Of a DNA stretch of 64,000 nt, positions 43,454 to 51,814 are shown piece after piece. Position 1 is the stretch's first letter. Each line of letters opens with the position of its first letter. Under the pieces are notes generated by a model that was given only the letters and a program-made list of their open reading frames with translations, searched no databases and was not told the origin of the DNA. The stretch comes from a virus: positions 1-64,000 of the IMG/VR virus record IMGVR_UViG_3300046170_000464; one strand, written 5' to 3'. The position numbers and the translations under genes are program-made.

Positions 43454-44964
43454 ATGACTCTGCGTAGAGGTCTCGTTTATTCCGGCGGTTTTATTGCCGA
43501 AAGCCATGACGATGACGTCATCCCAATTACTGGTGACTTAATCGCAGGTAGCGGCCTCGGTGGTCGTATTTTTACGCTCGGTCTAGCTAATTTTGTTCAA
43601 ACTGATTTACCTGTAAATCCTTCTGGACTTTTATACACAGCTGACGGAAAACTAGGACTTGACGGTGCCGATTTAACTTTAGGTCTCACTGCAATTGCCT
43701 CTGGTAGTGCCGCTGTTTCTCTTGCAGTTACTGCCTTAGCTTCTGGAGAAGGAGCAGTCATTGAAGTCTGCCGAAGCTCAGGCTTCAGGTAACGCTTCTA
43801 TTGCTACTTCTTTAAGTGCTCAAAGTATCGCAAACAACGCTTTAGCTTCTGGTTTCGAAGCTCAGGCATCTGGTGATGCAAGTTTATCTCTCAACACTGA
43901 AGCACTTGCATCTGGTATAGATGCTCTTGTTGATACTGCAGTCGCTACATCTTCTGGGCAACAAGGACTAGTCAAAGCAAATATTGCAGCTGCTTCTGGA
44001 TTTGCAGCAGAGTTCAGAGCAAGTTCAGCTCAGGCTTCTGGCAACGCTGCTTTATTTAATAATCAGTCTGCAATCGCTTCTGGATCAAGTGCGGTTGTAA
44101 ATTCAGCGTCTGCTATAGCTTCTGGTGCTGCGTCTGTTCAAGTAAGTGCGGTAGCAATTGCTTCTGGAACTGCAGCGATTATTGACTCATCAATTGCTTT
44201 AGCTTCTGGTAATGCAGCTTTAGCCGACTCTTCAATTGCGTTTGCGTCTGGTAGTGCCGCATCTACTGCAGCTACTGAGGCACTGGCTTCGGGAAACGCA
44301 GCAGTTGTTCAAGCAAATCAAGCTACTTCCTCAGGTAATTTTGCTCTCGCTAACAGTGTCGAGGCTTTAGATAGAGCTTCTGATGCAGTTGTCAAATCAA
44401 TCTTTGCTATTTTTCTGCACGACGAAGCAGTTGAAACCTCAGACACAGCCATTGCTTCGGGGTTAGCTGGTGAAGCTATTGCACCGACGGCTATTGCTTC
44501 CGGTGATGCCGTTCATGCTCCTGCTGCAGTTGCTTTGGCTTCCGGAAATGCAGCCTTAGCTCTTATTCCTGAGATTACTGCTTCTGGTAACTCTTCTATA
44601 ACAGTTGCTCTTGTAGCCGAGGCTTCAGGTAACGCAGCGCTATCTCTTTCTTTCAAGGCCAAAGCATCTGGTGATGCAAGTATCTCAGAATCACTTACTT
44701 CCATATCCGTTGCTAACACTGCAATTGTCAGTGGTGTGGCAGCAATTGCTACGTCTGCTACAGCAACGACTAGTGGTGTCTTATCAGTTACTCAAGCCGA
44801 TAGAGCGATTGTTTCTGGAGTCAGAAGCCCAAGCTTCTGGTAACGCTTTAATCTTCGACGGTAACCAAGCACTTGCTTCTGGTAACGCTGCTTTGACTTT
44901 GATCATAAATAATCCTCCAGTAGACCAAGAACAGATGATCGGATTAATAATGGCGCTCTCTTAA
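43454..44964 (+). CDS. second long repeat tail fibre protein with two +1 frame changes
   Basis: ATG 43454 starts 2 nt after the previous gene and opens a beta-rich head like that of its neighbour. Diverged 14-residue repeats (A-x-A-S-G-x-A) follow. The frame breaks at about 43763 (ATT G AAG, which keeps the 14-residue register: ALASGEGAVIKSAE) and again at about 44820 (GGA G TCA, which keeps a 7-residue register: AIVSGSE). With both skips the product is about 503 residues, ending VDQEQMIGLIMALS. The fibre probably binds host surface structures. Confidence 0.7.
43690..44905 (+). repeat. diverged 42-nt tandem repeats of the second fibre gene
   Basis: The same A-x-A-S-G unit recurs, mostly every 14 codons, but with more varied positions (for example ASGSAA, ASGDAS, TSGVLS) and a few irregular gaps near 44350-44450. 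Confidence 0.8.
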
Positions 44965-44989
44965 ATATTTCTAGCTAATCAGCTATAAT
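44961..44989 (+). promoter_or_regulatory. candidate promoter with exact TATAAT
   Basis: TATAAT at 44984-44989 with a weak TTAAAT -35-like box 17 nt upstream lies before the gene at 45019. Confidence 0.45.
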
Positions 44990-45018
44990 TAATTTATCTA
45001 CGGCCACCTGGAAGTCGA

Positions 45019-45339
45019 ATGGCTACCTTCTATAACAAAGTTGTTAAAAATGTAGATACGGGGAAGATTGCAGTATTTCAATCTACTTCTGACAGCACGA
45101 TCGTCTTGAGTATTCTCGTTGCAAATACCACCGGTTCTACTTCTGCTGATGTAACTGTACAGCAAGACAATTCAGCAAATGGTCTAGAAGCTTACTTAGC
45201 TCGTACAATTCCTGTACCAGCTCAAAGTAATCTTGATGTAATTTCAAACAAGTTTATTATTCCTAGCGGCAAAAAAATAGCTGTTCAATCTACAGTTAGT
45301 GGAAGTATGGATACGATCGTCTCTTATGTAGAGGTCTAA
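45019..45339 (+). CDS. small beta-rich protein, fibre-associated
   Basis: A 106-residue protein with a cupredoxin/beta-sandwich-like strand pattern (STIVLSILVANTTGSTSADVTVQQD). Gly/Ser/Val-rich, no catalytic residues. Placed between fibre and collar-domain genes, so probably a fibre or baseplate part. Confidence 0.55.
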   Translation: MATFYNKVVKNVDTGKIAVFQSTSDSTIVLSILVANTTGSTSADVTVQQDNSANGLEAYLARTIPVPAQSNLDVISNKFIIPSGKKIAVQSTVSGSMDTIVSYVEV

Positions 45340-45341
45340 AA

Positions 45342-46127
45342 ATGGAAATTAAAAATTGGACTTCTGCTTTATTTACTAAAGAAGGCAGTGACCCAGCTTA
45401 TCTTCCAGAAATTTTTTTCTTACCTGACGGTGACGCTAGGCGTAGTAAATCATGTTTATTAAGTGATATAACAGCAGCTGGGTACATTGGACCTATCGAT
45501 CAACCTCCATTTTCTTCTGTAGGTCAGATAGTAACTTGGGATAGTGTTAATTCAAACTGGGTTGTAACTACAGTTAGTTCTACCGTTGACCCTGATTTTG
45601 AAAATAGTGAGGTTGTTCAGTATTTAAGTTCAGAACTTCGACTTTCTACTGTCGTCACGGATGGAAAACTTTCTCCTTCCTCCAAAAGAGAGCTGTGGTT
45701 GTATCAGGGTAAAATTCGTGAGTTATTAGCAGATAAGGCTGCTGAAGGAGGTAAAATCTCTTGGGGTGAAACACCCTTACGTCCTGAGTCGTTAGTTAGT
45801 TTGTCATTTGCTCAAGAACGAGCAGAAAATTTTATAAACATCGAGCCACAATCTCGAACAGATTATGAAGATTATGGTTTAATTTTTGTTCCTTCTGGTG
45901 TTGAAGCTGAACTTTTACCTTCAATCCCAGCTGATTGGACAAAAGGTTCGGGGTCTCTTCCAAAAGATTTAGTTAATAGAAATTATTTTATCCCAGAAAA
46001 TTACTGCATTTCTGATGCTGATTTTAATATTTCCGGTTACTACTATGTTGAAGAATCTAGTGTTTATAGCGATAGAGTAGCTGCTACGATAGAGCAGAAT
46101 CGTCTAGATAAAGCACCCGGAGCTTAA
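45342..46127 (+). CDS. tail-associated hypothetical protein
   Basis: A 261-residue acidic protein following the previous gene by 2 nt and preceding the collar-domain gene by 2 nt. Sequence includes LSSELRLSTVVTDGKLSPSSKRELWLYQGKIRELLADKAAEGG and SRTDYEDYGLIFVPSG. It could be a fibre chaperone or attachment protein. Not recognised. Confidence 0.5.
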   Translation: MEIKNWTSALFTKEGSDPAYLPEIFFLPDGDARRSKSCLLSDITAAGYIGPIDQPPFSSVGQIVTWDSVNSNWVVTTVSSTVDPDFENSEVVQYLSSELRLSTVVTDGKLSPSSKRELWLYQGKIRELLADKAAEGGKISWGETPLRPESLVSLSFAQERAENFINIEPQSRTDYEDYGLIFVPSGVEAELLPSIPADWTKGSGSLPKDLVNRNYFIPENYCISDADFNISGYYYVEESSVYSDRVAATIEQNRLDKAPGA

Positions 46128-46129
46128 AT

Positions 46130-47194
46130 ATGGCAGGCGGTAACAGAAAAATTGGCGGTGCCACCGGTAATACCCCTTTTCCTACAGACAGTACGGGTAA
46201 AGGTTCTTGGTCCAGAGAAGAACAATATCGTTTTAAATTACGGGGGGAGTGGCCTGTTTTTCCTGTTGGAGAAATTGGTTTAAATACAGGAGAATACTTT
46301 TATGCTATTTCTAGTGGTGTAGTAACTGGTAGTGGTACTGAATTTATACCCGCTCATGGAGCTAACGTTTCAAGAACAACTGCTGAACCTCTTTTCCAAG
46401 TAATTGGTACAAATTTTGGTATTGGAGATGGAGCTGCTAATTTTGGGGTTCCTGATGTAAGTGATGATCTGGGTTATTTAAAACCAGATATTAATGTTGT
46501 CTCAGGGACTTATTCTTCTGGCACTTTGCCTCAGCATACTCACCAATTTTTTAAACCTCAATCTAATACACCGCGAAGACTTGACTATCGAGCTAACGAG
46601 ACTCAGGCTTCTGGTTGGTGGAGTAGCTATGACGGATCTCTTAACAACGGACGTTTTAAAGAAACTGTTTGTTGTATAACTAATACTGAGATGGATTACC
46701 CAGTGGGCTCCATTATTCAGATTATGTTACCTTGTTCACCAACACTTATTGCGACTCTTCTTCCTGACAACGTTGTCATTGCTAGTGGTCAGCCGATCAG
46801 TCGAACTACATACTCTAACTTATTTGGAAAAATTGGAACTGATTACGGTGTAGGAAACGGATCTACAACGTTTAATATTCCAGATTATCGAGGCGTCTTC
46901 ATCCGTGGTATACAAGGATCTGACGGAGGACTACGAATACAGCCTTCTGGAGCAATCACGGGTAGTGGATATTTTGAGTCTGATTTTCATAGACATAGGC
47001 ATAGAATTAACCAAACTTTATTTATCAACATCGTACAACAACAAACTCTTGACGGAGGCGCACCTATCGATCCTTTCGGAGAAGCTTATGGCCCTCCATC
47101 TTCATTAGCATCAAATATTGGTGGTGCAGTTGAAAATAGACCACCTAATATAACAGCATTGAACTGTGTTGTTATTGACACTTTCGCTATTTAA
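46130..47194 (+). CDS. tail protein with two collar-type domains
   Basis: A 354-residue protein. Two copies of the phage tail collar pattern are seen: SRTTAEPLFQVIGTNFGIGDGAANFGVPDV (about residues 85-115) and SRTTYSNLFGKIGTDYGVGNGSTTFNIPDYRGVFIRG (about 222-258), each with the G-x-G-x-x-x-F-x-[VI]-P-D core. His-rich segments (LPQHTHQF; FHRHRHR) follow each copy and may bind metal. Likely a receptor-binding or fibre-tip protein. Confidence 0.85.
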   Translation: MAGGNRKIGGATGNTPFPTDSTGKGSWSREEQYRFKLRGEWPVFPVGEIGLNTGEYFYAISSGVVTGSGTEFIPAHGANVSRTTAEPLFQVIGTNFGIGDGAANFGVPDVSDDLGYLKPDINVVSGTYSSGTLPQHTHQFFKPQSNTPRRLDYRANETQASGWWSSYDGSLNNGRFKETVCCITNTEMDYPVGSIIQIMLPCSPTLIATLLPDNVVIASGQPISRTTYSNLFGKIGTDYGVGNGSTTFNIPDYRGVFIRGIQGSDGGLRIQPSGAITGSGYFESDFHRHRHRINQTLFINIVQQQTLDGGAPIDPFGEAYGPPSSLASNIGGAVENRPPNITALNCVVIDTFAI

Positions 47195-47196
47195 CT

Positions 47197-47748
47197 ATGA
47201 TTGGTCACATCACCTATTCTGCTGTTAATAAAGGTACATCCTTTGTTTCTGCTACAGGAGCAACTTATGTGCTGATGAATAATCAGACAATAAGCCGAAC
47301 GTCCTTCCCTAACTTATCTGTATACTGGGCTATAGGCTCTTTCGGTTCTACTGCAACCGAAATGGTTATTCCCGATATATCGTATTGTCAATTACGAGGT
47401 GTTGATTTAGGTCGGGGCGCTGATCCAGATAGGGCAGATAGAGTATCTATTTCTGGTATTCTTCCTTCGGGTGAGCAGACAGGCAGTTTTCAGGCTGGAC
47501 AGATGTTGTCACATGTTCATGTTTCTGGCACAGGTGCAAGTGGATTCCATGGTTTTGGACCTAATCCTATTTGCCCCTCAAACCAGTACACGCCTTGTGG
47601 CCCACTGACGCTTACAGAAGTAACAAGTACGAATATTCCATACTATAGTCCTGATCACGGGACTAATATTCACACGTCAGGCACTACAGCTAATTGTTTT
47701 GAAGTAGGTGGTGTTACTTGTTTTCCTTATATTTGTGTAGCTGTATAA
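47197..47748 (+). CDS. tail protein with one collar-type domain
   Basis: A 183-residue protein, 2 nt after the preceding gene. It has a collar-type core (SRTSFPNLSVYWAIGSFGSTATEMVIPDISYCQLRGVDLGRG) and the following His-rich turn (LSHVHVSG). The C-terminus has several Cys (ICPSNQYTPCGP, CFEVGGVTCFPYIC). Probably a shorter partner of the 46130 protein. Confidence 0.8.
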   Translation: MIGHITYSAVNKGTSFVSATGATYVLMNNQTISRTSFPNLSVYWAIGSFGSTATEMVIPDISYCQLRGVDLGRGADPDRADRVSISGILPSGEQTGSFQAGQMLSHVHVSGTGASGFHGFGPNPICPSNQYTPCGPLTLTEVTSTNIPYYSPDHGTNIHTSGTTANCFEVGGVTCFPYICVAV

Positions 47749-47750
47749 AT

Positions 47751-48392
47751 TTACCTAAGCCATGTAACAAGAGCATATCGTGTGCCTTTAGTTACTGGTA
47801 ATGCTTGATGAGGGTACATCCAGTTAGATGGAAAAAATATTCCAGTTCCTTTTTTTTGCTCAATTTTTACTGAATTATTAAAAAAAGATAAACCACCATC
47901 TTCAAAATCATCGTTAAGTTGTACTGAGCAGCTCACTTTTCTATTTATTCCTTCTAATTCTGTGCCTTTGTTGTCGTTAGCATATAACTCATCTATATGC
48001 TCCTTAAAAACACAGCCTTCGGAGTATTTAAGTATTGAATAACCCTCGTCGTATGTAAATTGTAAGTGTAGATATTGATCAACATATTTATGAGCACCAT
48101 GTGTAATTTGTTCAAATATTTTATTATCCATACTTTTTATTTTTTGAGAAAGGGGTAAATTAGATAACCAAATTTCTTCACTTGTTCTTACATCTTCTAC
48201 AACAACGTCGCTAGATACATAATCAACTTCGTTATATTTTTCAGGATTTATTTTTGGGTGGTTTACTCCGGATCGCACCCATGAATCTCCGTAATCTGTT
48301 TCTAAAGTTTCAATAATTTCGTCACATAAATCTTCTGAAAATAAACCGTGTTGAATATTTATAAATTCTTGTAAATTTTTATCACTGTACAT
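47751..48392 (-). CDS. prolyl-4-hydroxylase-type 2OG-Fe(II) oxygenase
   Basis: A 213-residue protein. Motifs in order: YDEGYSILKYSEGCVFKEHIDELY with the iron-binding H-x-D, CSVQLNDDFEDGGLSFF, GTGIFFPSNWMYPHQALPVTKGTRYALVTW with distal His and 2OG-binding Arg. A complete P4H-like enzyme. It is convergent with the collar-domain gene (2-nt gap). Could hydroxylate a virion or host protein. Confidence 0.85.
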   Translation of the reverse strand: MYSDKNLQEFINIQHGLFSEDLCDEIIETLETDYGDSWVRSGVNHPKINPEKYNEVDYVSSDVVVEDVRTSEEIWLSNLPLSQKIKSMDNKIFEQITHGAHKYVDQYLHLQFTYDEGYSILKYSEGCVFKEHIDELYANDNKGTELEGINRKVSCSVQLNDDFEDGGLSFFNNSVKIEQKKGTGIFFPSNWMYPHQALPVTKGTRYALVTWLR

Positions 48393-48428
48393 ATTTATTT
48401 TTAAGCTAGCTGTTTTTTACAGTAGACA

Positions 48429-48443
48429 TGTTACCATACTATT
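48429..48443 (+). promoter_or_regulatory. TGTTACCATACTATT motif, candidate promoter
   Basis: Lies 16 nt upstream of the oxygenase at 48459. TGTTA-x-CATACT matches the minus-strand element at 6041. Confidence 0.45.
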
Positions 48444-48458
48444 TAGGAATGTCTAAAA

Positions 48459-49031
48459 ATGCAACAGACTAAACCATATGAGTATATGCTTGTTGAGGAC
48501 TTTTTTACTCAAGAAGAACTAAGCGTTGTCTGGGATGATTTAGCGATTACATTTGCTCGATCTTTGTGGCAACCACGGTCCTTAGGACAGAATGAACCTA
48601 GCATGGTCTCTAGGTCTGGTTTATTTCTTGATAAAGAAAACAATCATTTACTGCAGGGTGTTACTAAATCAGTAGACAAATTATTTGACGGTTACACCAG
48701 CACATTTGCTGAAATGTGTTTCGCTAACTATCCGGTTATTAACACTAATCGTCACTCTATGTTATGTAGTCTTTATACAAATACTGGATTCTACAAAAAA
48801 CACAGAGATACTTCGGTTACGTCTGCTTTGATTTGGTTATGTAAAGAACCTAAATCTTTTACAGGCGGTGATTTAATTCTTCATGATTTAGACGAAACAA
48901 TACCCTTCAAAAATAACACAATGATAATGTTTCCAAGTCAGGCGTTTCACGAAGTAACTCCTGTAGTAATGGACGAGTCTTTAAGTGCAATAGAAGGAAG
49001 AATTTGCTTATCTATATTTATGTCTAATTAA
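48459..49031 (+). CDS. 2OG-Fe(II) oxygenase
   Basis: A 190-residue protein with LYTNTGFYKKHRDTSVTSALIW (H-x-D), GGDLILHDL, IMFPSQAFHEVTPV (distal His) and GRICLSIFM (2OG-binding Arg). All ligands are present. It is divergent from the preceding oxygenase, sharing a 66-nt intergenic region. Confidence 0.8.
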   Translation: MQQTKPYEYMLVEDFFTQEELSVVWDDLAITFARSLWQPRSLGQNEPSMVSRSGLFLDKENNHLLQGVTKSVDKLFDGYTSTFAEMCFANYPVINTNRHSMLCSLYTNTGFYKKHRDTSVTSALIWLCKEPKSFTGGDLILHDLDETIPFKNNTMIMFPSQAFHEVTPVVMDESLSAIEGRICLSIFMSN

Positions 49032-49090
49032 CTCTGCTTTACTTTTAACTAAACATACGACTAAGCTATAGGTAAATCGCACCATTAATT

Positions 49091-49498
49091 TTGGTCGGTT
49101 CGGAACTTGAGCTTGTATTCAATCTCCAATGTTTACAGAAAAAGTCTGCTAGAAAACGGTTCCGACGAAGCATTTTGGACGACTGGCCCGAGTGTGCTTA
49201 TTGTGCTCGCCATAACCCCACTACTCTCGACCATGTTGTGCCCCGAGCTGGGGGAGGTCTACACACCCGAAACAACTTAATCGGGGCTTGTGGTGCTTGT
49301 AATCTAGAAAAATCAGACTCACCTTGGTTTGAGTGGTATCGGGGTCAAATTTTTTGGACTTCGGAAAGAGAAGACAAAATTTTAAAGTGGATTAACCAAC
49401 CTGATCCCGATAGTATTTCACCCATATGGGCTCAAAAATCAAGCGAAGAAATTCTTGCTTTACCTACAGCTGTTAATCTTACTTTGGTTAATCTATAA
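49091..49498 (+). CDS. HNH endonuclease
   Basis: A 135-residue protein with a classic HNH: CAYCARHNPTTLDHVVPRAGGGLHTRNNLIGACGACNLEK (C-x2-C ... DH ... N ... C-x2-C). The C-terminus is Trp-rich. Start (TTG 49091) is uncertain. It may be a free-standing homing-type enzyme or a packaging nuclease. It ends convergently on the next oxygenase. Confidence 0.85.
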   Translation: MVGSELELVFNLQCLQKKSARKRFRRSILDDWPECAYCARHNPTTLDHVVPRAGGGLHTRNNLIGACGACNLEKSDSPWFEWYRGQIFWTSEREDKILKWINQPDPDSISPIWAQKSSEEILALPTAVNLTLVNL

Positions 49499-50069
49499 AT
49501 ATTTCTGGTTCAATTAAACTATACCAACCAGTCATTATGTATTTTTTTTCTGTTTTAGAAATAACTCCTCTGTGAGCGTGAGTAAAAGACGGAGGCCAAA
49601 TAAGCAGTTTTCCCTCTACAGCTTTTTCTTTTAAACCTAAATATACAAATTCTGTTTCTCCTTCGTCTTCGACGGTGTTTAAATAAATCATCCAAGTCAA
49701 AAATCTTTTACAGGTTCGTAACGATTCGTTTTCAAAATGCGTTGACTTATACCCACCTGCAGGAGGAGTATATTTTTGAATATTAAAGTCTTCTATAAGT
49801 CCAAAATCAGCCTCTTTAATTATTGGAAATTCTTCTGAATATTTTTTAACACCGTCCCATAAAAAGTTTAATAAGTTAACCATGCACGGTATCTGAGAAC
49901 CATTTTTTAAGGAAATAGATATGTCCAATGACTCTTTAATTTTTTTGTTAACTCCTCCAGATATGCGCCCTTCAGCTGCGTGGCTACTCTCATTATCTTC
50001 AAACCACTGTATCACTTCAGTGCACTTTACATTACTCGGTGCGTTGTAACGTCTGATAAAATTTTCCAA
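49488..50069 (-). CDS. 2OG-Fe(II) oxygenase with H-x-E variant
   Basis: A 193-residue protein from a TTG start. Pattern: KYTPPAGGYKSTHFENESLRTCKRFLTWMIYLN, EGETEFVYLG, GKLLIWPPSFTHAHRGVISKTEKKYIMTGWY. The iron triad is H-x-E...H rather than H-x-D...H, and the 2OG-binding residue is Lys or missing Arg. Probably active, but the first ligand pair is unusual. Overlaps the HNH gene by 11 nt. Confidence 0.75.
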   Translation of the reverse strand: MENFIRRYNAPSNVKCTEVIQWFEDNESSHAAEGRISGGVNKKIKESLDISISLKNGSQIPCMVNLLNFLWDGVKKYSEEFPIIKEADFGLIEDFNIQKYTPPAGGYKSTHFENESLRTCKRFLTWMIYLNTVEDEGETEFVYLGLKEKAVEGKLLIWPPSFTHAHRGVISKTEKKYIMTGWYSLIEPEIFID

Positions 50070-50075
50070 AATAAT

Positions 50076-50273
50076 CTATAAAATTACACCGCAGTTACGA
50101 GGTCCACTACGGCGTATCTGTGACTTTAATTTTTTCTTGTAATTTATATTTTCTTTCTTATTTATCCATGTATCTTCGTTTAGTGTCTTTATCAAATCGT
50201 TAGTCTCTTTGCAGCTAAGAAATCCCTCAGGTACACCCGCTGACAAGAATAAAACCAACATCAACGACGTCAT
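50076..50273 (-). CDS. small secreted-type protein
   Basis: A 65-residue protein with a short hydrophobic start (TSLMLVLFLSAGVPEGFLSC) that may be a signal peptide, then a polar tail with Lys/Asn. Its start overlaps the stop of the upstream membrane gene (ATGA). Possible spanin- or lysis-accessory-like pairing with that gene, not proven. Confidence 0.45.
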   Translation of the reverse strand: MTSLMLVLFLSAGVPEGFLSCKETNDLIKTLNEDTWINKKENINYKKKLKSQIRRSGPRNCGVIL

Positions 50274-50446
50274 TTTTTAGCAACCTTAGTAACAATACCG
50301 GCGATCATCTCAATAATTTTGTAAAATTTTGCGTAAATTTCGTCGTCTTTAGGAGTTGGGGTCATGTTGACAATAGCCAACGCAAGTAGATGAGCTGCAC
50401 CAGCGATTCCGACGATACTAGACCAGTTTTCTAGTAGGAAAGACAT
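50270..50446 (-). CDS. small membrane protein, holin-like
   Basis: A 58-residue protein from ATG 50446 (longer frame from 50464). One hydrophobic segment (SSIVGIAGAAHLLALAIVNM) and a charged C-terminal helix (FYKIIEMIAGIVTKVAKK). The layout suits a small holin. It overlaps the next gene by 4 nt. Confidence 0.5.
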   Translation of the reverse strand: MSFLLENWSSIVGIAGAAHLLALAIVNMTPTPKDDEIYAKFYKIIEMIAGIVTKVAKK

Positions 50447-50493
50447 GATAAAAAGTCGATACAATATAAATATACTCCCAGAATTCTAAATCG

Positions 50494-50781
50494 ATGCCTG
50501 CCATTCTCGAGGACGCAGTCAAGTCAATTATGAAAGACAACCCCGATATGAAAGAGGGGGCTGCCTACGCGATTGCTACAAAAACTCTTCAAAAATCTGG
50601 AGATCTAAAAGACGGAACCGTGCAAGCGACTGAAAAAGGCAAGCGCCGTGGTGAGATGAGCAAGGCTACTCGTGCGAAAACGCGAGCTGAGAAATACAAG
50701 ATTGAGCGTGAAAAAGAACGTAAAGGTGAAGCAAAGTCGCGCGGTGGTCGTGATGAGCGGAGCACCAGCGGAAGGCTCTAA
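50494..50781 (+). CDS. small Lys/Arg-rich protein
   Basis: A 95-residue protein. N-terminal helical part (AILEDAVKSIMKDNPDMKEGAAYAIATKTLQKSGDL) has the DUF-like small-protein pattern often found in cyanophages and resembles a short DNA-binding helix. C-terminal half is very basic (KGKRRGEMSKATRAKTRAEKY). A TATAAATA octamer lies at 50465-50472, 22 nt before the ATG. Confidence 0.6.
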   Translation: MPAILEDAVKSIMKDNPDMKEGAAYAIATKTLQKSGDLKDGTVQATEKGKRRGEMSKATRAKTRAEKYKIEREKERKGEAKSRGGRDERSTSGRL

Positions 50782-51369
50782 GTGCCGGAGTTTTTACTCC
50801 CCGATATAAAGCTTCCGGAAGTTAAAAAATTTCCGGAACCTGTAATAGATTATTTAGCACCAAAACCGCCTGATTATCCGACGGTCTTGGTGCCTTCTTA
50901 TCGTCCTGGTAAAGCAGATAATTACCTGCCAAAAGTAACGCCAAAGGGTCCTGTTGAAGAACCTAAACCTGAAAAATCTGTTGCAGAAAAAATTGTTGAG
51001 GATGTCGTAGACGCTGTACAACCTTCCTTCGACGCATACTCTGGTCTAATAGATTCACTACGAGCAGATCTAGATAAATTCAAACTTGAAGTAGCTGAAA
51101 AAGAAGAAGCAGCTTCTCAAGTTGTTAATACTGTTAGTCTCCCTGGAAATTTAGAGATACCTATACCTAAACCTGAGATACTTGTCGCTGCTGGTACGAC
51201 GGCAACCATATCTGTGGCAGCAACGCTTACAGCCACTGCAGTTTTTAAAAAGTGCGTTAGTGCCCTAAAACCAATTGTTAAGCAAATATTTAATCGGGTT
51301 CAGCGGAAGTTAGGGAAGAAGCCCCCAACTTGGAGTAGGCAGCGATTGGCACAACGTCGTCGCAAATAG
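50782..51369 (+). CDS. Pro-rich protein with C-terminal membrane segment
   Basis: A 195-residue protein starting with GTG directly after the preceding stop. Pro-rich N-terminus (LPDIKLPEVKKFPEPV), a coiled-coil-like middle (LIDSLRADLDKFKLEVAEKEEAA), a hydrophobic segment (AGTTATISVAATLTATAVF, about 138-158) and a basic tail (RVQRKLGKKPPTWSRQRLAQRRRK). Its last 80 nt are antisense to the minus-strand gene. Confidence 0.55.
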   Translation: MPEFLLPDIKLPEVKKFPEPVIDYLAPKPPDYPTVLVPSYRPGKADNYLPKVTPKGPVEEPKPEKSVAEKIVEDVVDAVQPSFDAYSGLIDSLRADLDKFKLEVAEKEEAASQVVNTVSLPGNLEIPIPKPEILVAAGTTATISVAATLTATAVFKKCVSALKPIVKQIFNRVQRKLGKKPPTWSRQRLAQRRRK

Positions 51370-51814
51370 CTGAGTAAGGCGATTCGGGCCGGATCATGTA
51401 TCCCTTGTCGTACATATTTGTACACTCTCTCATTCTTGTGAGCAAGATATCTACTCTTGTTTTTTGTATTCTTTTACGACCTAGTTCTTTGCATATTTCT
51501 GTAATATTTCCGTCTAACGGGATGCTGATACTGATTTGAGCACCATAATTTTCACTGCGGGTGTACTGCGGGTGAAAGCCATTACCAAGATAAAAAGGTG
51601 AAAAAACCACAGTGCCGCTATTGCAGTAATGCCCAGCTCCGAATCCTTGTGTGCTGTAAGATCCTTGATTTATTTGCACCGCAGAATTTGTAACTGACCC
51701 GGTGCTTGAAGCGATCGGGTTTGCAATAACAGAAGTTCCTTCATTCGTCTGAGCGTAAGCGGTGTTACAGCACAGAGTTACTGCGAGAACACACTTAACG
51801 AAGTAGTTGTAGAT
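51290..51814 (-). CDS. secreted protein lacking a standard start codon
   Basis: The reading frame carries a signal-peptide-like FVKCVLAVTLCCNTAYAQ and then a secreted domain rich in Ser/Asn/Gly (GTSVIANPIASSTGSVTNSAVQINQGSYSTQ) ending with Cys-containing helices. Just upstream there is no ATG, GTG or TTG in frame; the nearest ATG (52126) lies far inside the upstream gene in a different frame. A non-standard start (for example ATC 51814) coupled to the upstream gene is suggested. The frame overlaps the end of the preceding gene by about 37 nt. Confidence 0.5.
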   Translation of the reverse strand: MYNYFVKCVLAVTLCCNTAYAQTNEGTSVIANPIASSTGSVTNSAVQINQGSYSTQGFGAGHYCNSGTVVFSPFYLGNGFHPQYTRSENYGAQISISIPLDGNITEICKELGRKRIQKTRVDILLTRMRECTNMYDKGYMIRPESPYSAICDDVVPIAAYSKLGASSLTSAEPD

